Shown piece by piece: positions 6,910 to 10,863 of a DNA stretch of 10,863 nt (positions are counted from its first letter, which is position 1; each line of letters starts with the position of its first letter). This DNA comes from Cellvibrionaceae bacterium. GTDB lineage: Bacteria > Pseudomonadota > Gammaproteobacteria > Pseudomonadales > Cellvibrionaceae. Position numbers and translations under genes: made by a program. The stretch lies in NCBI GenBank assembly GCA_021151525.1, contig JAGKXD010000126.1, forward strand, positions 1-10,863, written 5' to 3'. The notes beneath the pieces are model-generated. The model made no database searches. It was not told where the DNA came from and worked only from the letters and a program-made list of their open reading frames with translations.

Positions 6910-8028
6910 TTAAAGCACAGCCTTGGGATAAGAGCCAAGCAGTTTTAAATCTGCGCAGCGAGTAGCAACTTCTTGCAGCACTTCACTGATCAACGGATCG
7001 TTTGCGTGACCAGCGAAATCAATAAAGAATACGTAATTCCAAACACCAGTGCGCGACGGACGCGTTTCAACACGCGTTAAATCTATGTTGTGGCGATGGA
7101 ATGGTTCAAGCAAATTATGTAACGCACCCGGCTCATTGCGCATAGCAACTACGATAGATGTTTTATCAACACCACTTGGCGGCACAGTTTGCGAACCAAT
7201 AATTAAAAAGCGCGTAGAGTTATCTGGCTGATCTTCAATTTTTTCAGCCAACATTTTCAAGCCATACAATTCAGCGGCCATACTGCCGGCGATGGCAGCC
7301 GCATTCCATTCACCTTTCAAACGTTTGGCCGCTTCAGCATTACTGCTAACAGCTATGCGTTCAGCTTTAGGATAATGCGCATCCAACCACTTACGGCATT
7401 GAGCGAGTGATTGTGAGTGCGAGTAAATACGGCTGATATCTTTAGTGCTGGTGACATCGGAAACCAATAAATTATGGTGAATGCGCAATTCAACTTCACC
7501 ACAAATTTTTAGATTCGAAGCCATAAAATTATCGAGCGTATGATTTACCACACCCTCAGTAGAATTCTCGACGGGCACCACACCGTAATTGACTGCACCC
7601 GCCTCTACCTCACGGAAAACTTCATCAATGGCAGAGAATGGCAAGACAACTGCAGACTGTCCAAAATGCTTCAAAGCCGCTTGTTGCGTGAAAGTCCCCT
7701 CAGGCCCTAAGAACGCAACCTTGACAGGATTTTCCAACGCCAAACAAGCAGACATAATTTCACGGAACAAGCGCGCCATTTCTTCGTTACTTAATGGGCC
7801 TTTGTTTTGCTCCATGGCCTTGCGCAGCACCTGCGCTTCACGCTCAGGACGATAAAACAAAATTTTTGCATCATCAGGCAAGCTGGCTTTTTTCACTTCG
7901 GCAACTTCTTGCGCGCAAGTTGCACGCGCTGAAATCAAGCGACCGATTTCTTCATCAATTGCGTCGATTCTATTGCGCAGTGCAAGTAGCTTTTCTGCTT
8001 CGGTTTGTGCTGGATTTTCTTGCGTCAT
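6910..8028 (-). CDS. pheA: Chorismate mutase/prephenate dehydratase (P-protein)
   Basis: Bifunctional enzyme of phenylalanine biosynthesis: chorismate to prephenate, then prephenate to phenylpyruvate; cytoplasmic. The 372 residues divide into an AroQ-type helical chorismate mutase domain (about 12-97, beginning LLALRNRIDAIDEEI), a prephenate dehydratase domain (about 104-278, with FLGPEGTF at 106-113, the PVENSTEG loop at 152-159 and the catalytic TRF at 272-274), and a C-terminal ACT domain (about 289-365) that senses phenylalanine through GALH (301-304) and ETRP (321-324), so feedback inhibition is expected. The ATG lies 4 bases after the gyrA stop, with GAG as a weak ribosome site in the last gyrA codon, implying coupling. 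In close relatives serC lies between gyrA and pheA; here it is missing. No leader peptide or attenuator precedes it. Confidence 0.97.
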   Translation of the reverse strand: MTQENPAQTEAEKLLALRNRIDAIDEEIGRLISARATCAQEVAEVKKASLPDDAKILFYRPEREAQVLRKAMEQNKGPLSNEEMARLFREIMSACLALENPVKVAFLGPEGTFTQQAALKHFGQSAVVLPFSAIDEVFREVEAGAVNYGVVPVENSTEGVVNHTLDNFMASNLKICGEVELRIHHNLLVSDVTSTKDISRIYSHSQSLAQCRKWLDAHYPKAERIAVSSNAEAAKRLKGEWNAAAIAGSMAAELYGLKMLAEKIEDQPDNSTRFLIIGSQTVPPSGVDKTSIVVAMRNEPGALHNLLEPFHRHNIDLTRVETRPSRTGVWNYVFFIDFAGHANDPLISEVLQEVATRCADLKLLGSYPKAVL

Positions 8029-8032
8029 TTAA

Positions 8033-10711
8033 TTACTCGTCGCTTGCGTCTGCAGCATCAACCGCACCATCTGCAGCTTCATCAACAATATCATCAGCTG
8101 CATCATCTACCACACCATCTTCAAGTGCTTCTTCGCCCTCCGGTGCTTCTGCATGAGCCAACTCGCGTTTGGCATTTTCATCAGCGCTTTCTTCGATGCG
8201 CTCAAGGCCTTGCATACGCTCGCCGTCTTTCAGCTTAATCAAGCGTACACCTTGAGTATTACGGCTCAATACTGACACTTCATCAACGCGCGTGCGCACC
8301 ATGGTGCCTTGATCAGAAATCAACATGATTTCTTCGCCATCAAATACTTGTACTGCGCCAACCAATTGGCCGTTGCGTTCGGTGGTTTGCATGCCGATTA
8401 CACCTTGCGAGCCACGACCTTTCGCGGGGAAATCGCCTACTTCTGTACGCTTGCCGTAGCCGTTTTCACTCACGGTGAGAACTTGGCCATTTTCCATGGG
8501 GATAACCATGCCGATAACACGTTGGCCTTCCGCTAAACGAATACCACGCACACCGCGTGATGTACGACCCATTGCACGCACTTGCGATTCACGGAAGCGC
8601 GCTGCCTTACCTGAACTTGAGAAAAGAATTACATCGCAAGCGCCGTTGGTAATTGCGGTGCCTACTAATGTATCACCTTCATCTAATTCAATTGCACGCA
8701 AGCCTACGCTGCGTTGACGAGCAAATTGTGTAAGCGCAGTTTTCTTCACAGTACCGTTGGCGGTGGCCATGAAAATAAATTTGTCTTCGTCGTAAGATTT
8801 CACCGGCAAGATCGAGGTGATTTGTTCGCCCTCTTCCAGCGGCAATAAATTCACCACCGGACGACCGCGCGATTGACGACCCGCAACCGGAATCATGTAC
8901 ACCTTCAACCAGTAAACTTTACCGGCGTTGGTAAACAACAAAATCGTATCGTGTGTGCTGGCGATTAATAAATGCTGCACATAGTCTTCGTCTTTAACAG
9001 CAGTCGCTGATTTACCCATACCGCCGCGACGCTGTGCTTGATAATCATCCAACGGCTGGCTCTTCGCGTAACCACCGTGAGAAATTGTTACTACACGATC
9101 TTCAACATTGATTAAATCTTCGGTGGTTAAATCCAAGGTAGAAGCAACAATTTCTGTACGGCGCTTATCACCGTAATCTGCAATCACTTGCTCCATTTCT
9201 TCGCGGATAACTTCCATTAAACGAACTGCATTGCCGAGAATTTCAAGGAACTCAGCGATTTGTTGCAATTTTTCGTTGTATTCGGCGAGCAGCTTGTCAT
9301 GCTCCATGCCAGTTAAACGATGCAAGCGCAATTCAAGGATTGCTTGTGCCTGTGCAGCTGATAAATAGTAGCGGCCATCACGCAAGCCAAACTCAGCACC
9401 CAAATCTTCGGGGCGGCAAGCATCTTCGCCTGCGCGCTCCAAGTAAGGAGCCATGTCGGCTGCATCCCAACCACGCGCCATCAAACTGTCTTTTGCATCG
9501 GCTGGCGATGCGGAGTTTTTAATCAGCGTAATCACTTCATCAATATTGGAAATGGCAACTGCCAAACCTTCCAAAATATGACCGCGCTCACGCGCTTTAC
9601 GCAACAAATAAACGGTACGACGTGTAACTACTTCGCGACGGAATTTTACGAAGGCTTCCAACAATTCTTTTAAGTTAAGAATTTTTGGCTGGCCATCATC
9701 CAAGGCAACAATGTTTACACCGAAAGTGGTTTGCAATTGCGTTTGCGAGAAAAGATTGTTCAGCAATACTTCGGCTGATTCGCTTTTCTTCACTTCAATA
9801 ACGATGCGCATACCGTCTTTGTCAGACTCATCGCGCAGCTCGCTAATGCCTTCAATTTTCTTTTCTTTTACCAGCTCAGCAATACGCTCAATCAAACGCG
9901 CTTTATTCAGTTGGTAAGGAATTTCGTGAACCAAAATGGTTTCGCGGCCAGTTTTTTCGTCGCGCTCAATTTCGGTTTTAGCGCGAACAATAATACTGCC
10001 ACGGCCAGTGCGGTAAGCCTGAACGATCCCCGCACGACCATTGATAATTGCACCTGTTGGGAAATCCGGGCCTGGAATGAATTCCATCAACTCATCAATT
10101 GTGATGTCGGCGTTGTCGATCACCGCCAAACAACCACGCACAACTTCGGCCAAATTGTGTGGCGGAATATTGGTCGCCATACCTACGGCGATACCCGAAG
10201 AACCGTTCACCAAAAGGTTAGGAATTCGAGTTGGCATTACTGCCGGAATTTGTTCAGTGCCATCATAGTTAGGCACAAAATCTACAGTCTCTTTGTCGAG
10301 ATCTGCGAGTAAATCGTGGGCGATTTTCGCCATACGGATTTCGGTATAACGCATAGCCGCTGCGCGGTCGCCATCTACCGAACCGAAGTTACCTTGACCA
10401 TCTACCAGCATATAACGCAGGGAGAATGGTTGCGCCATACGCACGATGGTGTCGTATACCGCAGTATCACCGTGTGGGTGATATTTACCGATTACGTCAC
10501 CCACCACACGGGCAGATTTTTTGTACGGCTTATTCCAATCATTGTTTAGCTCGCTCATAGCGAACAAAACACGGCGATGTACGGGCTTCAAGCCATCGCG
10601 CACATCAGGTAACGCTCGCCCTACAATTACGCTCATGGCGTAGTCGAGGTAGGACTGTTTCATTTCGTCTTCAATACTTACCGGTGAAATTTCTTTTGCG
10701 AATTCGACCAT
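8033..10711 (-). CDS. gyrA: DNA gyrase subunit A
   Basis: Breakage-reunion subunit of the A2B2 type II topoisomerase that introduces negative supercoils into DNA. At 892 residues it lies between E. coli (875) and Pseudomonas (about 923). Numbering matches E. coli across the N-terminus: active-site Arg121-Tyr122 (RYTEIR) and quinolone region HPHGDTAVYD (78-87) with Thr83 and Asp87. Winged-helix, tower and coiled-coil parts follow, then the C-terminal beta-pinwheel with its GyrA box QRRGGMG at 560-566, diagnostic of gyrase rather than ParC. The last 52 residues (841-892) form an acidic tail rich in Ala, Asp and Glu, with 21 acidic residues. The ATG was chosen from the conserved N-terminus; AAGGA sits upstream at a rather long spacing of about 12 bases. 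It is the first gene of the presumed five-gene unit. Confidence 0.98.
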   Translation of the reverse strand: MVEFAKEISPVSIEDEMKQSYLDYAMSVIVGRALPDVRDGLKPVHRRVLFAMSELNNDWNKPYKKSARVVGDVIGKYHPHGDTAVYDTIVRMAQPFSLRYMLVDGQGNFGSVDGDRAAAMRYTEIRMAKIAHDLLADLDKETVDFVPNYDGTEQIPAVMPTRIPNLLVNGSSGIAVGMATNIPPHNLAEVVRGCLAVIDNADITIDELMEFIPGPDFPTGAIINGRAGIVQAYRTGRGSIIVRAKTEIERDEKTGRETILVHEIPYQLNKARLIERIAELVKEKKIEGISELRDESDKDGMRIVIEVKKSESAEVLLNNLFSQTQLQTTFGVNIVALDDGQPKILNLKELLEAFVKFRREVVTRRTVYLLRKARERGHILEGLAVAISNIDEVITLIKNSASPADAKDSLMARGWDAADMAPYLERAGEDACRPEDLGAEFGLRDGRYYLSAAQAQAILELRLHRLTGMEHDKLLAEYNEKLQQIAEFLEILGNAVRLMEVIREEMEQVIADYGDKRRTEIVASTLDLTTEDLINVEDRVVTISHGGYAKSQPLDDYQAQRRGGMGKSATAVKDEDYVQHLLIASTHDTILLFTNAGKVYWLKVYMIPVAGRQSRGRPVVNLLPLEEGEQITSILPVKSYDEDKFIFMATANGTVKKTALTQFARQRSVGLRAIELDEGDTLVGTAITNGACDVILFSSSGKAARFRESQVRAMGRTSRGVRGIRLAEGQRVIGMVIPMENGQVLTVSENGYGKRTEVGDFPAKGRGSQGVIGMQTTERNGQLVGAVQVFDGEEIMLISDQGTMVRTRVDEVSVLSRNTQGVRLIKLKDGERMQGLERIEESADENAKRELAHAEAPEGEEALEDGVVDDAADDIVDEAADGAVDAADASDE

Positions 10712-10729
10712 GGGAATACAGCTTTCCTT

Positions 10730-10751
10730 TTAATAAGGCTTTGGTTATTAA
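10730..10751. repeat. AT-rich inverted repeat in the gyrA leader
   Basis: TTAATAA and TTATTAA, perfect 7-base arms separated by 8 bases, lie about 20-40 bases before the gyrA ATG and abut its ribosome site. This could be an operator or a weak RNA hairpin near the translation start. No confident -35/-10 pair could be assigned in 10712-10863. Confidence 0.35.
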
Positions 10752-10790
10752 GTCTTTGTTATGATGACGGTTAGCAACAAATCAGCGGCC

Positions 10791-10818
10791 AAAAACAGAG
10801 CATTTACCGGCTCTATTT
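10791..10818 (-). terminator. Terminator-like hairpin upstream of gyrA
   Basis: On the minus strand AGAGC pairs with GCTCT around an 8-base loop, and flanking A/T pairs extend the stem to about 9-10 bp. The run of five Ts follows after one G. An outer pair GCGGCC (10785-10790) and GGCCGC (10834-10839) encloses it. It probably ends a minus-strand gene lying beyond the right edge; in Pseudomonas mtnA lies there. An attenuator in the gyrA leader is the alternative. Confidence 0.5.
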
Positions 10819-10863
10819 CCATGCCAAAATAAAGGCCGCAATACTACCACAACAGCATGCAGA

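Noticed and set aside
8037..8115. Short repeated units in the gyrA tail as a CRISPR or tandem-repeat element
   Set aside because: The units are irregular, stay in frame and encode the acidic Ala/Asp tail; there are no spacers of uniform length.
7794..8156. 120-codon plus-strand frame with Ser/Ala-rich end across the gyrA-pheA junction
   Set aside because: Its low-complexity Ser/Ala stretch is the reverse of the Ala/Asp-rich gyrA tail; it is antisense to two certain genes.
9911..10312. 133-codon open frame on the plus strand inside gyrA
   Set aside because: It lies wholly antisense to the highly conserved gyrase A gene, has no recognisable domain, and is explained by the codon pattern of gyrA.

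Overview
This is a 10.9 kb stretch of bacterial chromosome. All nine recognisable protein genes lie on the minus strand, so in transcription order they run from the right edge to the left: gyrA, pheA, tyrA, cysD, cysN, comEA-like, pyrF, cmk, manB. Protein similarity, recognised by eye, points to a gammaproteobacterium, probably in the Pseudomonas/Cellvibrio/Saccharophagus part of the class. GyrA matches the E. coli protein residue for residue through the quinolone region but has Thr83 as in Pseudomonas. PheA is the fused chorismate mutase/prephenate dehydratase with the GALH and ETRP forms of the ACT motifs. The phosphomannomutase is of the CpsG/ManB type. GC content looks moderate (mid-40s per cent by eye, not computed).

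Right block (about 3576-10711). gyrA, pheA, tyrA, cysD and cysN are tightly packed, with gaps of 4, 4 and 30 bases and then a 1-base overlap. An intrinsic terminator follows cysN. This looks like one polycistronic unit mixing DNA supercoiling (gyrase A), the phenylalanine and tyrosine branches from chorismate, and the first step of sulfate assimilation (ATP sulfurylase). The usual relatives have gyrA-serC-pheA-hisC-tyrA/aroA-cmk-rpsA. Here serC, hisC, aroA and rpsA are absent and cysDN occupies the space after tyrA.

Middle block (about 2881-3575). A small secreted helix-hairpin-helix protein (comEA-like) has its own upstream region with a perfect 13-base palindrome. Between it and pyrF lies a leader with a strong intrinsic terminator only about 18 bases before the pyrF start codon. 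A possible 15-codon GTG-initiated reading frame stops inside that terminator hairpin, an arrangement resembling the pyrBI/pyrE attenuators of enteric bacteria.

Left block (37-2880). pyrF (last step of UMP synthesis) and cmk (CMP/dCMP kinase, TTG start, ribosome site overlapping the pyrF stop) form a pyrimidine pair. manB (phosphomannomutase, leading to GDP-mannose and polysaccharides) follows with its own candidate promoter. In Pseudomonas the cmk-rpsA-ihfB side and a comEA-like gene flank the O-antigen cluster, so manB may mark a surface-polysaccharide region continuing beyond the left edge (inference).

I found no RNA genes, CRISPR arrays, insertion sequences, phage genes or unknown protein families. 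No gene-free stretch exceeds 300 bases. The window is mostly ordinary core metabolism; the points worth a second look are the pyrF leader, the rearranged gyrA operon carrying cysDN, and the gyrA leader.
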